64,000 bases of DNA from Azohydromonas aeria (GTDB lineage: Bacteria; Pseudomonadota; Gammaproteobacteria; Burkholderiales; Burkholderiaceae_C): assembly GCF_009760915.1 (NCBI RefSeq), contig NZ_VIDQ01000004.1:62001-126000 (forward strand), read 5' to 3'. The notes under the pieces were generated by a model that worked only from the letters and a program-made list of their open reading frames with translations, did no database searches and was not told the origin of the DNA. The translations under genes were made by a program, and so were the position numbers. Numbering within the stretch: the stretch's first letter is position 1; each line of letters opens with the position of its first letter. Positions 1-10,798 of the stretch are shown in pieces.

Positions 1-617
1 GCGTCCTTGACGGCGGCCACGACCTGCGTCCACTGCTCGGGCGTGATGTCGTAGCCGGTGGGGTTGTGGCAGCAGGCGTGCAGCACCACGACCGTGCCCT
101 TCGCGGCAGCGCGCAGCGCGGCGAGCATGTCGTCGAAGCGCACGCCGCGCTTGTCGGCGTCGTAGTACGGGTAGGTGCCGACCTCGAAGCCGGCGTTGGT
201 GAACAGGGCGCGGTGGTTCTCCCAGCTCGGGTCGCTGATGAGCACCTGGGCCGATGGGTTCACGCGCTTGAGGAAGTCGGCGCCGATCTTGAGGCCGCCG
301 GTGCCGCCCAGGGCCTGCACGGTGGCGACGCGGCCGCCCTTGACGGCGTCGCTGTCGGCGCCGAAGACCAGACCCTGCACCGCCTTGTCGTAGGCGGCGA
401 TGCCGTCGATGGGCAGGTAGCCGCGGGGCTTCTTGGCCGCGAGCAGCTGCTCCTCGGCGGCGGCCACGCACTTGAGAAGCGGCAGCTTGCCCTCATCGTC
501 GAAGTACACGCCCACGCCCAGGTTGACCTTGGCGGGGTTGGGGTCGGCGGCGAACTGTTCGTTGAGGCCCAGGATCGGGTCGCGCGGGGCCATTTCGACG
601 GCGGCAAACAGGGACAT
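1..617 (-). CDS. Aspartate/aromatic amino acid aminotransferase (class I), C-terminal part cut by window edge
   Basis: About 205 N-terminal codons are present; the rest lies beyond base 1. The protein starts [20 protein letters not shown] and continues with family hallmarks of the AspC/TyrB group: [17 protein letters not shown] near residues 29-45, [10 protein letters not shown] near residue 106 and the HNPTGYD signature near residue 186. Such enzymes are cytoplasmic PLP-dependent homodimers that exchange amino groups between aspartate or aromatic amino acids and 2-oxoglutarate. The PLP lysine is outside the window. The start has a GGAAG-type ribosome site a few bases upstream. The gene is divergent from uvrB. 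AspC and TyrB cannot be separated on this fragment, so no symbol is given. Confidence 0.88.
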   Translation of the reverse strand, partial: MSLFAAVEMAPRDPILGLNEQFAADPNPAKVNLGVGVYFDDEGKLPLLKCVAAAEEQLLAAKKPRGYLPIDGIAAYDKAVQGLVFGADSDAVKGGRVATVQALGGTGGLKIGADFLKRVNPSAQVLISDPSWENHRALFTNAGFEVGTYPYYDADKRGVRFDDMLAALRAAAKGTVVVLHACCHNPTGYDITPEQWTQVVAAVKD

Positions 618-802
618 GGTGCTTCCAGAAGATGGAGAGGAGCGCCGCCGCCGGGGACTTGGGGCGATGCGCTAGGCTGTCGGATTGCCCTGCATGGGCA
701 GCGCGGGCTGCCGTGGCGCAAGGGCGCGCAATTCTAAGCGCCGCCCAAGCGCCCCGCTTCGGCCGCCCGGCCGTCACCACCATTTTTGTCCAGGATCGTC
801 CG

Positions 803-2983
<2,181 letters not shown>

Positions 2984-3412
2984 GGCGACGGCCCGGGCGG
3001 CCCGTGTGGGCCGTGCAACGGGGCGGTCGGACCGCAGGCGCCGCATTGCGGACCTCCCGGCCGGCGCCGCGCGCCGGCCGGCACGTTGCGTGCCGCGGAC
3101 GTTCATGCCTTGGCGTCCGATCCCCCGCCAGGGGGAATCGGTCACGTTTCACGTGTTCACGGTTTGCGCCAGCGCAAGAGTTGTGCATTGCGCGTATGGT
3201 TGCAGGGTGTAAACCCCGATGGCATCAAGGGAACTTGGCAAGGCATCCCCCAGGTCCAAAGGGTGGCTTCATGTATAATCGACCAAAACACTCGGAATAA
3301 GCCGGGTGCAGGCTCCCCCAAAGGGGCTACAGGTCGCATGACGGCCGACCCGTGTGATCCGCGGGAGGACAGGGTCAGCGATTGCCGCCGGAAGCGGCAC
3401 AGGAGTACTTCG
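2984..3412. other. uvrB-iscR intergenic region with several hairpins
   Basis: This 429-base spacer carries no convincing gene. Three inverted repeats stand out: 11-bp arms at 3057-3067 and 3071-3081 (CCGGCCGGCGC with its complement), a 10-bp stem with one bulge at 3117-3141 (CCGATCCCCC paired with GGGGG-A-ATCGG), and TTGCGC-CA-GCGCAA at 3164-3177. None is followed by a T-run, so they are at best weak terminators of uvrB or structures of unknown use. The iscR promoter and IscR box follow at about 3274-3299. The iscR mRNA leader would be about 125 bases long. Confidence 0.6.
3274..3299 (+). promoter_or_regulatory. iscR -10 box overlapped by a Type 1-like IscR binding site
   Basis: A consensus -10 TATAAT lies at 3274-3279, a rare AT-rich word in this GC-rich spacer; the -35 is poor. 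Overlapping it, 3275-3299 reads ATAATCGACC, AAAAC, ACTCGGAATA, close to the known [2Fe-2S]-IscR Type 1 site of enterobacteria (ATAnYYGACYnnnnnACTCGGnnTA-like). Position on the -10 fits autorepression of the isc operon by holo-IscR. The operator call is inferred from the family consensus. Confidence 0.7.
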
Positions 3413-3946
3413 ATGCGTCTCACCACCAAAGGCCGTTTTGCCGTCACCGCGATGATCGATCTGGCGCTGCGCTCGCATTCGGGCCCCGTGGCGCTGGCGG
3501 CGATCAGCCAGCGCCAGCAGATCTCGCTGTCGTACCTGGAGCAGCTGTTCGGCAAGCTGCGCCGCCACGAGCTGGTGGAAAGCACCCGCGGTCCGGGCGG
3601 CGGCTACTCGCTGGGCCGCAAGGCCGAGGACATCACGGTGGCCGACATCATCGTTGCCGTGGACGAGGCTCTGGACGCCACGGGCTGCGGCGGCAAGGAG
3701 AACTGCATGGGCGAGGACACGGGCAAGTGCATGACGCACGAGCTGTGGACCAACCTCAACAACAAGATGATCGAGTACCTCGACTCGATCTCGCTGCAGA
3801 AGCTCGTGGACGACCAGATCGCCAAGGGCGTGTCGGTGGAGGAAGCGCCCGTCAAGCGCGCCATCTCCAGCACCCCGGTGGTCAAGCCGATCAAGGTCAC
3901 GGCCCCCAACTCGGTCTTCGCGCTGGGCAACGCCTTCACCAAGTGA
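3413..3946 (+). CDS. iscR: Fe-S cluster regulator IscR (Rrf2 family)
   Basis: IscR is a [2Fe-2S]-sensing Rrf2-type repressor that tunes Fe-S cluster assembly. The 177-residue product begins with the winged helix-turn-helix MRLTTKGRFAVTAMIDLAL, including the LSYLEQLFGKLRRHELVESTRGPGGGY recognition and wing region (residues 39-65). Cluster ligands are Cys92, Cys98 and Cys106 with His109. The last spacing is two residues longer than in the Escherichia coli protein (Cys92, Cys98, Cys104, His107). The ATG at 3413 follows AGGAG at the right distance. It is the first gene of iscR-iscS-iscU-iscA-hscB-hscA-fdx and probably represses its own promoter at 3274-3299. Confidence 0.96.
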   Translation: MRLTTKGRFAVTAMIDLALRSHSGPVALAAISQRQQISLSYLEQLFGKLRRHELVESTRGPGGGYSLGRKAEDITVADIIVAVDEALDATGCGGKENCMGEDTGKCMTHELWTNLNNKMIEYLDSISLQKLVDDQIAKGVSVEEAPVKRAISSTPVVKPIKVTAPNSVFALGNAFTK

Positions 3947-3995
3947 ACGTGTTCACCGTGGCCTGACCCGTCCCGGCATTTTCTGAAACCCATTC

Positions 3996-4015
3996 GCGGG
4001 CGCCGCGGCGCCCGC
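3996..4015 (+). other. Strong GC hairpin in the iscR-iscS spacer
   Basis: The bases form a perfect palindrome with arms GCGGGCGCC and GGCGCCCGC around a GC centre. It lies 49 bases after the iscR stop and 29 bases before the iscS start. No T-run follows, so it is unlikely to be a full terminator. In E. coli a structure in the same spacer protects iscR mRNA when RyhB triggers decay of the downstream part; an analogous role here is inference. Confidence 0.55.
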
Positions 4016-4044
4016 CCTTCGTTCGAACAAAAGCTCTTTTTCCC

Positions 4045-5265
4045 ATGGACATGACGCCGCACTTCCCGATCTACATGGACTATGGCGCCACCACGCCGGT
4101 GGACCCGCGCGTGGTCGATGCGATGGTGCCGTGGCTGCGCGAGCACTTCGGCAACCCTGCCTCGCGCAGCCATGCCTGGGGCTGGGAGGCGGAAGAGGCG
4201 GTGGAGAAGGCGCGCGCCGACGTGGCCGCGCTCATCAATGCCGACCCGCGCGAGATCGTCTGGACCTCCGGCGCCACCGAGTCCAACAACCTCGCGCTCA
4301 AGGGCGCGGCGCACTTCTACAAGACGCGCGGCAAGCACATCGTCACCGTGAAGACCGAGCACAAGGCCGTGCTCGACACGGTGCGCGAGCTGGAGCGCCA
4401 GGGCTTCGAGGCGACCTACCTCGACGTCCAGGAAGACGGCCTGCTCGACCTGGAAGCCTTCAAGGCCGCGCTGCGCCCGGACACCATCCTGGCCTCGGTC
4501 ATGCTCGTGAACAACGAGATCGGCGTGATCCAGGACATCCCGGCCATCGGCAAGCTCTGCCGCGAGCGCGGGATCATCTTCCACGTCGATGCGGCACAGG
4601 CCACGGGCAAGGTGGACATCGACCTGCAGACGCTGCCGGTGGACCTGATGAGCCTGGCTTCGCACAAGACCTACGGCCCCAAGGGCATCGGCGCGCTTTA
4701 CGTGCGGCGCAAGCCGCGCGTGCGGCTGGAAGCGCAGATGCACGGCGGCGGCCACGAGCGCGGCATGCGCTCCGGAACCTTGCCCACGCACCAGATCGTG
4801 GGCATGGGCGAGGCCTTCCGCATCGCACGCGAGGAGGGGCCGGCCGAGCGCGAGCGCATCCGCGCGCTTCAGCAGCGGCTGCTCCAGGGCCTGACCGACA
4901 TGGAGCAGACCTTCGTGAACGGCCACCTCGAAAAGCGCGTGCCGCACAACCTCAACATCAGCTTCAACTTCGTCGAGGGCGAGTCGCTGATCATGGGCAT
5001 CAAGGGCATCGCCGTGTCCTCGGGCTCGGCCTGCACCTCCGCCAGCCTGGAGCCCAGCTACGTGCTGCGCGCACTGGGCCGCAGCGACGAGCTGGCGCAT
5101 TCGAGCCTGCGCATGACGATCGGCCGCTTCACGACCGAGGAAGAGATCGACTACGCGGTGGCGACCATCAAGGACCGCGTGGCCAAGCTGCGCGAGCTCT
5201 CGCCGCTGTGGGAGATGTACCAGGACGGCGTCGATCTCAGCACCATCCAGTGGGCCGCGCACTGA
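4045..5265 (+). CDS. iscS: Cysteine desulfurase IscS
   Basis: IscS is a PLP-dependent homodimer that converts L-cysteine to alanine and delivers persulfide sulfur to IscU and to tRNA thiolation enzymes. The 406-residue product has the class V fold signatures: [13 protein letters not shown] at the N-terminus, [10 protein letters not shown], the PLP lysine in [12 protein letters not shown] (Lys208) and the mobile loop cysteine in [10 protein letters not shown] (Cys330), matching Lys206 and Cys328 of E. coli. Full length for the group I desulfurases. It sits second in the isc operon, 64 bases ahead of iscU. Confidence 0.98.
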   Translation: MDMTPHFPIYMDYGATTPVDPRVVDAMVPWLREHFGNPASRSHAWGWEAEEAVEKARADVAALINADPREIVWTSGATESNNLALKGAAHFYKTRGKHIVTVKTEHKAVLDTVRELERQGFEATYLDVQEDGLLDLEAFKAALRPDTILASVMLVNNEIGVIQDIPAIGKLCRERGIIFHVDAAQATGKVDIDLQTLPVDLMSLASHKTYGPKGIGALYVRRKPRVRLEAQMHGGGHERGMRSGTLPTHQIVGMGEAFRIAREEGPAERERIRALQQRLLQGLTDMEQTFVNGHLEKRVPHNLNISFNFVEGESLIMGIKGIAVSSGSACTSASLEPSYVLRALGRSDELAHSSLRMTIGRFTTEEEIDYAVATIKDRVAKLRELSPLWEMYQDGVDLSTIQWAAH

Positions 5266-5329
5266 GCCATGAGCCGGCAAGGCTGAAGGCGCATCTGTTT
5301 TTGAGACATACGGACCAGAGGTAAGAGTC

Positions 5330-5749
5330 ATGGCATACAGCGACAAGGTGGTGGACCACTACGAGCACCCGCGCAACGTGGGTTCCTTCGCCAAGGGCGA
5401 CGAGACGGTGGGCACGGGCATGGTGGGCGCGCCGGCCTGCGGCGACGTGATGAAGCTGCAGATCAAGGTGAACCCGGCCACGGGCCTGATCGAGGACGCC
5501 AAGTTCAAGACCTACGGCTGCGGCTCGGCCATCGCGTCGAGCTCGCTGGTGACGGAGTGGGTCAAGGGCAAGTCGCTGGACGAGGCGCTGTCGATCAAGA
5601 ACACGCACATCGCCGAGGAGCTGGCGCTGCCGCCGGTCAAGATCCACTGCTCGATCCTGGCCGAGGACGCGATCAAGGCCGCGGTGGACGACTACAAGGC
5701 CAAGCACGGCGCGCCGGCGGCTGCCGCCGCCGAAGCGCAGGCCCAGTAA
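5330..5749 (+). CDS. iscU: Fe-S cluster scaffold IscU
   Basis: IscU is the scaffold on which IscS-derived sulfur and iron are assembled into [2Fe-2S] clusters before HscA/HscB-driven transfer. The 139-residue product keeps the three ligand cysteines, in APACGD (Cys37, with Asp39), YGCGSA (Cys63) and IHCSIL (Cys106), and the LPPVK peptide just before Cys106 that HscA binds. An Ala-rich tail of about 12 residues extends past the usual end. A GAGGTAAG ribosome site precedes the ATG. Confidence 0.98.
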   Translation: MAYSDKVVDHYEHPRNVGSFAKGDETVGTGMVGAPACGDVMKLQIKVNPATGLIEDAKFKTYGCGSAIASSSLVTEWVKGKSLDEALSIKNTHIAEELALPPVKIHCSILAEDAIKAAVDDYKAKHGAPAAAAAEAQAQ

Positions 5750-5753
5750 GGCC

Positions 5754-6077
5754 ATGGCTGTCACGTTGACCGAGGCGGCGGCGCGGCACGTCACGCGCTA
5801 CCTGGCACGCCGGGGCAAGGGCGTGGGCGTGCGCCTGGGCGTCAAGACCACCGGCTGCTCCGGGATGGCCTACAAGCTGGAGTACGCCGACGAGGTGGCG
5901 CCCGAGGACCACATCTTCGAGGGCCACGGCGTCAAGATCCTGATCGACCCGAAGAGCCTGCCCTACCTGGACGGCACCGAGCTGGACTTCGTGCGCGAAG
6001 GGCTCAACGAGGGCTTCAAGTTCCACAACCCGCGCGAGAAGGACCGCTGCGGCTGCGGCGAATCCTTCCGCGTCTGA
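5754..6077 (+). CDS. iscA: A-type Fe-S carrier IscA
   Basis: IscA is a small A-type carrier that accepts clusters or iron and passes them to apoproteins. The 107-residue product has the family ligands Cys35 ([10 protein letters not shown]) and the C-terminal Cys99-Gly-Cys101 pair (DRCGCGESF). It starts four bases after the iscU stop, which suggests translational coupling. Confidence 0.97.
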   Translation: MAVTLTEAAARHVTRYLARRGKGVGVRLGVKTTGCSGMAYKLEYADEVAPEDHIFEGHGVKILIDPKSLPYLDGTELDFVREGLNEGFKFHNPREKDRCGCGESFRV

Positions 6078-6097
6078 GCCTGCGCCGCGCACGCGAG

Positions 6098-6119
6098 AGT
6101 GCCGCCTTCGGGCGGCACT
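6098..6119 (+). terminator. UUCG-capped hairpin between iscA and hscB (weak terminator or attenuator)
   Basis: A perfect 9-bp stem (AGTGCCGCC with GGCGGCACT) is closed by a TTCG tetraloop and followed by GTCTTTG, a poor T-run. It lies 20 bases after the iscA stop and 64 bases before hscB. In an operon that continues for three more genes it is more likely a partial terminator or mRNA-stabilising element than a full stop. Confidence 0.5.
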
Positions 6120-6183
6120 GTCTTTGCGTGGCCCACAATGCGCGCCCGCCGCGCCGCACGTTTCGCCGGCCCGGCTTGCGTTC

Positions 6184-6702
6184 ATGAATCTCTCCGACGA
6201 CGACTTCACCCTGTTCGGCCTGGTGCCGAAGTTCGCCCTGGACCGCGCTGCGCTCGACGCCTGCTGGCGCCAGCTGCAGGCCCGCGTGCACCCTGACCGC
6301 TTCGCCGCCGAAGGCCCCACCGCGCAGCGCCTGGCCATGCAGTGGTCGGTGCGCGTCAACGAGGCCTACCAGCGCCTGCGCGACCCGCTCAAGCGCGCCG
6401 CGTACCTGTGCGAGCTGCGCGGCGCGCCCATCGACGCGCACAGCAACACCGCCATGCCCGCCGCCTTCCTGATGCAGCAGATGGCGTGGCGCGAGGCGCT
6501 GGAGGAGGCCGAGGACGGCGCCGCGGTGGAGGCGCTGGACGAGGAAGTGCGTGGCGCCGAGCGCGCGCTGCTGTCCGAGGTGGCGCAGCTGCTCGACGAG
6601 CGCGGCGACGCCGCCACGGCGGCGCAGCGCGTCAGAGCCCTCATGTTCGTCGCGCGCTTTCGCGAGGACATCGAGGCGCGGCTGGACGCGCTGGGACAAT
6701 GA
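6184..6702 (+). CDS. hscB: Fe-S co-chaperone HscB (J-protein)
   Basis: HscB is the J-domain partner that brings cluster-loaded IscU to HscA and stimulates its ATPase. The 172-residue product (E. coli HscB has 171) has the J-domain HPD triplet at residues 36-38 (ARVHPDRF) and a C-terminal helical region that in the family binds IscU. The open frame could extend upstream to 6124, but the ATG at 6184 gives the standard [13 protein letters not shown] start. It is followed by hscA. Confidence 0.95.
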   Translation: MNLSDDDFTLFGLVPKFALDRAALDACWRQLQARVHPDRFAAEGPTAQRLAMQWSVRVNEAYQRLRDPLKRAAYLCELRGAPIDAHSNTAMPAAFLMQQMAWREALEEAEDGAAVEALDEEVRGAERALLSEVAQLLDERGDAATAAQRVRALMFVARFREDIEARLDALGQ

Positions 6703-6734
6703 CGGCCCTCCCTGGGGCACATACAACAAAGAGC

Positions 6735-8603
6735 ATGGCACTGCTGCAGATCTCCGAACCCGGCCAGACGCCGGACCCGCACCAGCGGCGCATCGCCGTC
6801 GGCATCGACCTGGGCACCACGCACTCGCTGGTGGCCGCGGTGCGCCATGGCGTGGCCGAGTGCCTGCCCGACGACCAGGGCCGCGTCATCCTGCCCTCGG
6901 CCGTGCGCTACCTCGAAGGCGGGCGGCGCCAGATCGGCCACGACGCGCTGGCGGTGCAGGCCGACGACCCGGAGAACACGGTGGTGTCGGTCAAGCGCTT
7001 CATGGGCCGCAAGCTCGCCGACCTGGCCGGCCACGCCAAGCTGCCGTACCGCTTCGTGGACCAGCCGGGCATGGTGGCGGTGGAAACGCGCGAGGGCGTG
7101 AAGTCGCCGGTGGAAGTGTCGGCCGAGATCCTGGCCACGCTGCGCTTCCGCGCCGAGGACACCTTCAACGACGACATCTTCGGCGCCGTCATCACGGTGC
7201 CGGCGTACTTCGACGATGCGCAGCGCCAGGCCACCAAGGACGCGGCCAAGCTCGCCGGCCTCAACGTGCTGCGCCTGATCAACGAGCCCACCGCCGCGGC
7301 CGTGGCCTACGGCCTGGACAACGGCAGCGAGGGCCTCTATGCCGTGTACGACCTGGGCGGCGGCACCTTCGACATCTCGCTGCTGCGCCTGACCAAGGGC
7401 GTGTTCGAGGTGGTGTCCACCGGCGGCGACGCCGCCCTGGGCGGTGACGACTTCGACGCGCTGCTGGCCGACTGGGCGCTGGCGCAAAGCGGCCGCGAGG
7501 CGGTCGGCGCCGATTTCAGCGCCCACGACAAGCGCGCGCTGCTGGTCAGCGCCCGCGCCGCCAAGGAGGCGCTCAGCGATGCCGAGCAGGCCGTGCTGCG
7601 CTGCGAGCTGGCCGACGGCGTGATCGAGGTGCCGGTGACGCGCGCGCAGTTCCAGGAGGTCACCAAGCCGCTGGTGGACCGCACCCTGGGCGCCGTGCGG
7701 CGCGTGCTGCGCGACGCCAGGGTGGCGCGCGACGAGGTGCAGGGCGTGGTGATGGTGGGCGGCTCCACGCGCATGCCGGCAGTGCGCGCCGCGGTGGGTG
7801 CCTATTTCGGGCGCGAGCCGCTGGTGAACCTGAACCCGGACGAGGTCGTGGCGCTGGGCGCGGCGATCCAGGCGAACCAGCTTGCCGGCCATGCCGGCGC
7901 CGACGACATCCTGCTGCTGGACGTGATCCCGCTGTCGCTGGGCCTGGAGACCATGGGCGGGCTGGTGGAGCGCGTCATCGAGCGCAACACCACCATTCCC
8001 GTGGCCAAGGCGCAGGACTTCACCACCTTCAAGGACGGCCAGACCGCCATGGCCATCCACGTGGTGCAGGGCGAGCGCGAGCTGGTCAGCGACTGCCGGT
8101 CGCTGGCACGCTTCGAGCTGCGCGGCATCCCGCCGATGGTGGCGGGCGCGGCGCGCATCCGCGTCACCTTCGAGGTGGACGCCGACGGCCTGCTGCACGT
8201 CTCCGCGCGCGAGCAGACCTCGGGCGTGGAGGCGGCGGTGCAGGTGAAGCCGAGCTACGGGCTGGCCGACGAGGACATCGCCCGCATGCTGCAGGAGGGC
8301 TTCGCGCAGGCCGATGCCGACATGAGCGCGCGCGCGCTGCGCGAGGCGCGCGTGGAGTCCGAGCGCATGCTGCTGGCCACGCAGTCGGCGCTGGCCGCCG
8401 ACGCCGACCTGCTCAGCGAGGCCGAGCGCGCCGACATCGACGCGCTGATGCGCGAGCTCGCCGAGGTCGAGAAGGGCGAGGACCATGCCGCCATCAACGC
8501 CGCCGTGGAGCGACTGGCCAAGGGTACGGAAGCCTTTGCCGCCGCGCGCATGAACCGCGGCATCCAGACGGCGCTCACCGGCCGCACCATCGAAGAAGTC
8601 TGA
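6735..8603 (+). CDS. hscA: Fe-S chaperone HscA (Hsp70 family)
   Basis: HscA is the specialised Hsp70 that uses ATP to release clusters from IscU. The product of 622 residues has the Hsp70 ATPase signatures GIDLGTTHS, the phosphate-2 motif [12 protein letters not shown] and [11 protein letters not shown], followed by the substrate-binding domain ([17 protein letters not shown]) and helical lid. The ATG at 6735 is preferred. An in-frame ATG at 6699, overlapping the hscB stop, would add 12 residues. It lies between hscB and fdx, as in the canonical isc order. Confidence 0.97.
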   Translation: MALLQISEPGQTPDPHQRRIAVGIDLGTTHSLVAAVRHGVAECLPDDQGRVILPSAVRYLEGGRRQIGHDALAVQADDPENTVVSVKRFMGRKLADLAGHAKLPYRFVDQPGMVAVETREGVKSPVEVSAEILATLRFRAEDTFNDDIFGAVITVPAYFDDAQRQATKDAAKLAGLNVLRLINEPTAAAVAYGLDNGSEGLYAVYDLGGGTFDISLLRLTKGVFEVVSTGGDAALGGDDFDALLADWALAQSGREAVGADFSAHDKRALLVSARAAKEALSDAEQAVLRCELADGVIEVPVTRAQFQEVTKPLVDRTLGAVRRVLRDARVARDEVQGVVMVGGSTRMPAVRAAVGAYFGREPLVNLNPDEVVALGAAIQANQLAGHAGADDILLLDVIPLSLGLETMGGLVERVIERNTTIPVAKAQDFTTFKDGQTAMAIHVVQGERELVSDCRSLARFELRGIPPMVAGAARIRVTFEVDADGLLHVSAREQTSGVEAAVQVKPSYGLADEDIARMLQEGFAQADADMSARALREARVESERMLLATQSALAADADLLSEAERADIDALMRELAEVEKGEDHAAINAAVERLAKGTEAFAAARMNRGIQTALTGRTIEEV

Positions 8604-8631
8604 ACACGCAAGAAAGAGGGAGTCCCGCCAC

Positions 8632-8970
8632 ATGCCCGTCATTCGCATCCTTCCGCACGCGGAGTACTGCCCCGAAGGCGCCACCATCGAGGCCGAGCGC
8701 GGCACCTCGATCTGCGAGGCGCTGCTGGACCACGACATCGAGATCGAGCACGCCTGCGAGCTCAGCTGCGCCTGCACCACCTGCCACGTGGTGGTGCGCG
8801 AGGGTTTCAATTCCCTGGGCGAGATGGACGAGGCCGAGGAAGACCTGCTCGACCGTGCCTGGGGACTGGAACCGACCTCGCGCCTGTCGTGCCAGGCCAT
8901 CATCTCCGACAAGGATGTGACGATCGAGATTCCGAAATACTCGATCAACCACGCCCGCGAGAAGCATTGA
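8632..8970 (+). CDS. fdx: ISC-type [2Fe-2S] ferredoxin
   Basis: This adrenodoxin-type ferredoxin supplies electrons for cluster assembly on IscU. The 112-residue product has the cluster ligands Cys42, Cys48, Cys51 and Cys87, plus the extra Cys46, in the same positions as E. coli Fdx (CELSCACTTC and LSCQ). A GGGAG ribosome site precedes the ATG. It is the last gene of the isc operon here; no iscX follows. The next gene converges from the other strand. Confidence 0.96.
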   Translation: MPVIRILPHAEYCPEGATIEAERGTSICEALLDHDIEIEHACELSCACTTCHVVVREGFNSLGEMDEAEEDLLDRAWGLEPTSRLSCQAIISDKDVTIEIPKYSINHAREKH

Positions 8971-8992
8971 TCGAGAGCGTGATGCAGCGATG

Positions 8993-9015
8993 AAAAAGGG
9001 GGCCGGCAGGCCCCC
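8993..9015 (-). terminator. Rho-independent terminator of the nrt operon (also behind fdx)
   Basis: A 7-bp stem (GGGGGCC with GGCCCCC, loop GGCA) is flanked by AAAAA on the plus-strand left. Read on the minus strand, the stem is therefore followed by TTTTT, ideal for ending the nrtABD transcript. On the plus strand it is followed by TTCGTCATT and would be weaker for fdx. Confidence 0.8.
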
Positions 9016-9045
9016 TTCGTCATTGCGCCCACCCTGGGCCCGGAA

Positions 9046-9840
9046 TCAGGCCGCGCGCTTCTCGCCGTGGCGGGTGTAGAGGAAGTCCAGCACCTGCTTG
9101 CGCAGCCGGATGTAGTGCAGGTCCTCCGCCAGCGCGACGCGGTCGCGCGGGCGCGGCAGGTCCACGGTCGCGATCTCGCCGATGGTGGCGGCCGGGCCGT
9201 TGGTCATCATCACGATGCGGTCCGACAGCAGCACGGCCTCGTCCACGTCGTGCGTGACCATCACCACGGTGCTCTTCGTGCGCGCCACGATGCGCAGCAG
9301 CTCGTCCTGCAGCTTGGCGCGGGTGAGGGCGTCCAGGGCGCCGAAGGGCTCGTCCATGAGCAGCACCTTGGGCTCCATCGCCAGCGCCCGGGCGATGCCC
9401 ACGCGCTGCTTCATGCCGCCGGAGATCTCGTTGGGGCGCTTCGCCACGGCGTGGCCCATGCCCACGAGCTCCAGCGCGGCCAGGGTGCGCGCCTTGAGCT
9501 GCGCCTTGGCCTCCTTGGCGCCGAAGACGCGCTCGACGCCCAGGTACACGTTGTCGAAGCAGCTCAGCCAGGGCAGCAGCGAGTGGTTCTGGAACACCAC
9601 GGCGCGCTCCGGGCCGGGGCCGCTGATCTCGCGGTTCTCGCACAGCAGCACGCCCTGGGTGGGCAGCGTCAGGCCGGCGATGAGGTTGAGCAGCGTGCTC
9701 TTGCCGCAGCCCGAGTGGCCGATGAGCGTGATGAACTCGCCCTCGGCGATCTTGAGGTTGATGCCCTGCAGCGCGTGGAAGCGGCCCTTCTTGGTGTCGA
9801 ACACCATCTCGGCGCCTTCGATGCTGATGAAGTTGTGCAT
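9046..9840 (-). CDS. nrtD: Nitrate-type ABC transporter ATP-binding protein (NrtD-like)
   Basis: This is the cytoplasmic ATPase of the nitrate/nitrite (possibly cyanate) importer. The 264-residue protein shows Walker A GHSGCGKST, the Q-loop, the signature ISGGMKQRVG, Walker B KVLLMDEP and the H-loop VTHD in order. NrtD/CmpD/SsuB proteins are alike, but the sister substrate-binding protein is NrtA-like and an ANTAR regulator is linked, so nitrate is the favoured substrate. It is the last gene of the minus-strand operon, with the terminator 30 bases downstream. Confidence 0.88.
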   Translation of the reverse strand: MHNFISIEGAEMVFDTKKGRFHALQGINLKIAEGEFITLIGHSGCGKSTLLNLIAGLTLPTQGVLLCENREISGPGPERAVVFQNHSLLPWLSCFDNVYLGVERVFGAKEAKAQLKARTLAALELVGMGHAVAKRPNEISGGMKQRVGIARALAMEPKVLLMDEPFGALDALTRAKLQDELLRIVARTKSTVVMVTHDVDEAVLLSDRIVMMTNGPAATIGEIATVDLPRPRDRVALAEDLHYIRLRKQVLDFLYTRHGEKRAA

Positions 9841-9868
9841 GGTGGTTGTGCCCGAAACGGTTCAGTGA

Positions 9869-10765
9869 TCAGTCGTCGAAGGAGAAGCGCTTGGCCAGGG
9901 CCACCAGCGCCTGCTCCAGCAGCAGGCCCACCACCCCGATGACGACGATGGCGATGATGATGTGCTGCACGTTGAGGTTGTTCCACTCGTCCCAGACCCA
10001 GAAGCCGATGCCCACGCCGCCGGTGAGCATCTCGGCCGCCACGATCACCAGCCACGCCGTGCCCACCGACAGCCGCACGCCGGTGAGCATGTAGGGCAGG
10101 ACCGCGGGGAAGAGGATCTTGCGCGCCAGGGTGAGCTCGCTGAGGTTGAGCACGCGCGCGACGTTGAGGTAGTCCTGCGGCACGCGCTGCACGCCCACGG
10201 CGGTGTTGATCACCATCGGCCAGATCGAGCAGATAAAGATGGTCCAGATCGCCGCCGGGTTGGCGGCCTTGAACACCAGCAGCCCGATGGGCAGCCACGC
10301 CAGCGGCGACACCGGGCGCAGCAGGCTCACCAGCGGCGAGACCATGCGGTTGAGGACGGCGAAGCGCCCGATCAGGAAGCCCAGCGGAATGCCCACCAGT
10401 GCCGCCAGCCCGAAGCCCACGGCCACGCGCTGCAGCGAGGCCAGGATGTTCCAGCCGATGCCCTGGTCGTTGGGACCGTTGCGGTAGAACGGGTCGGCGA
10501 AAAGCTTCACCGCCGCTTCCCACGTCGCGGCCGGCGTGGGGAAGGTGGTGCTGTTCATGGTCAGCAGAGCCCACACGCCGATGAGCAGCGCGAGGCCTGC
10601 CAGCGGCGGCAGCACCGCGCCGGCAAGGGCGCGCAGGTCAAGGAGCGGGCGGCGCTCGGCCATGGGTTGGACGGGCTGCGCCGGCGCGGGCTTGGCCACG
10701 GCGGCGGGTTGGGCGGACGCCTCGGCGGCGGCCTGGGCGGGCGAGTGGAAAACGGCACTGACCAT
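9869..10765 (-). CDS. nrtB: Nitrate-type ABC transporter permease (NrtB-like)
   Basis: This is the inner-membrane permease of the importer. The 298-residue protein has an Ala/Pro-rich cytoplasmic N-terminus of about 40 residues, then hydrophobic segments (LAGLALLIGVWALL, VGFGLAALVGIPLGFLIG and others). A binding-protein-dependent transport signature around EMLTGGVGIGFWVWDEWN near the C-terminus is typical of NrtB/CmpB. It lies between nrtA and nrtD with short gaps (33 and 28 bases), consistent with one transcript. Confidence 0.88.
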   Translation of the reverse strand: MVSAVFHSPAQAAAEASAQPAAVAKPAPAQPVQPMAERRPLLDLRALAGAVLPPLAGLALLIGVWALLTMNSTTFPTPAATWEAAVKLFADPFYRNGPNDQGIGWNILASLQRVAVGFGLAALVGIPLGFLIGRFAVLNRMVSPLVSLLRPVSPLAWLPIGLLVFKAANPAAIWTIFICSIWPMVINTAVGVQRVPQDYLNVARVLNLSELTLARKILFPAVLPYMLTGVRLSVGTAWLVIVAAEMLTGGVGIGFWVWDEWNNLNVQHIIIAIVVIGVVGLLLEQALVALAKRFSFDD

Positions 10766-10798
10766 GGTGATGCTCCTGGTGTGGCGGGCGGGGGCGCG

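Noticed and set aside
618..802. LexA (SOS) box upstream of uvrB
   Set aside because: No CTGT-N8-ACAG or near match was found in the divergent spacer.
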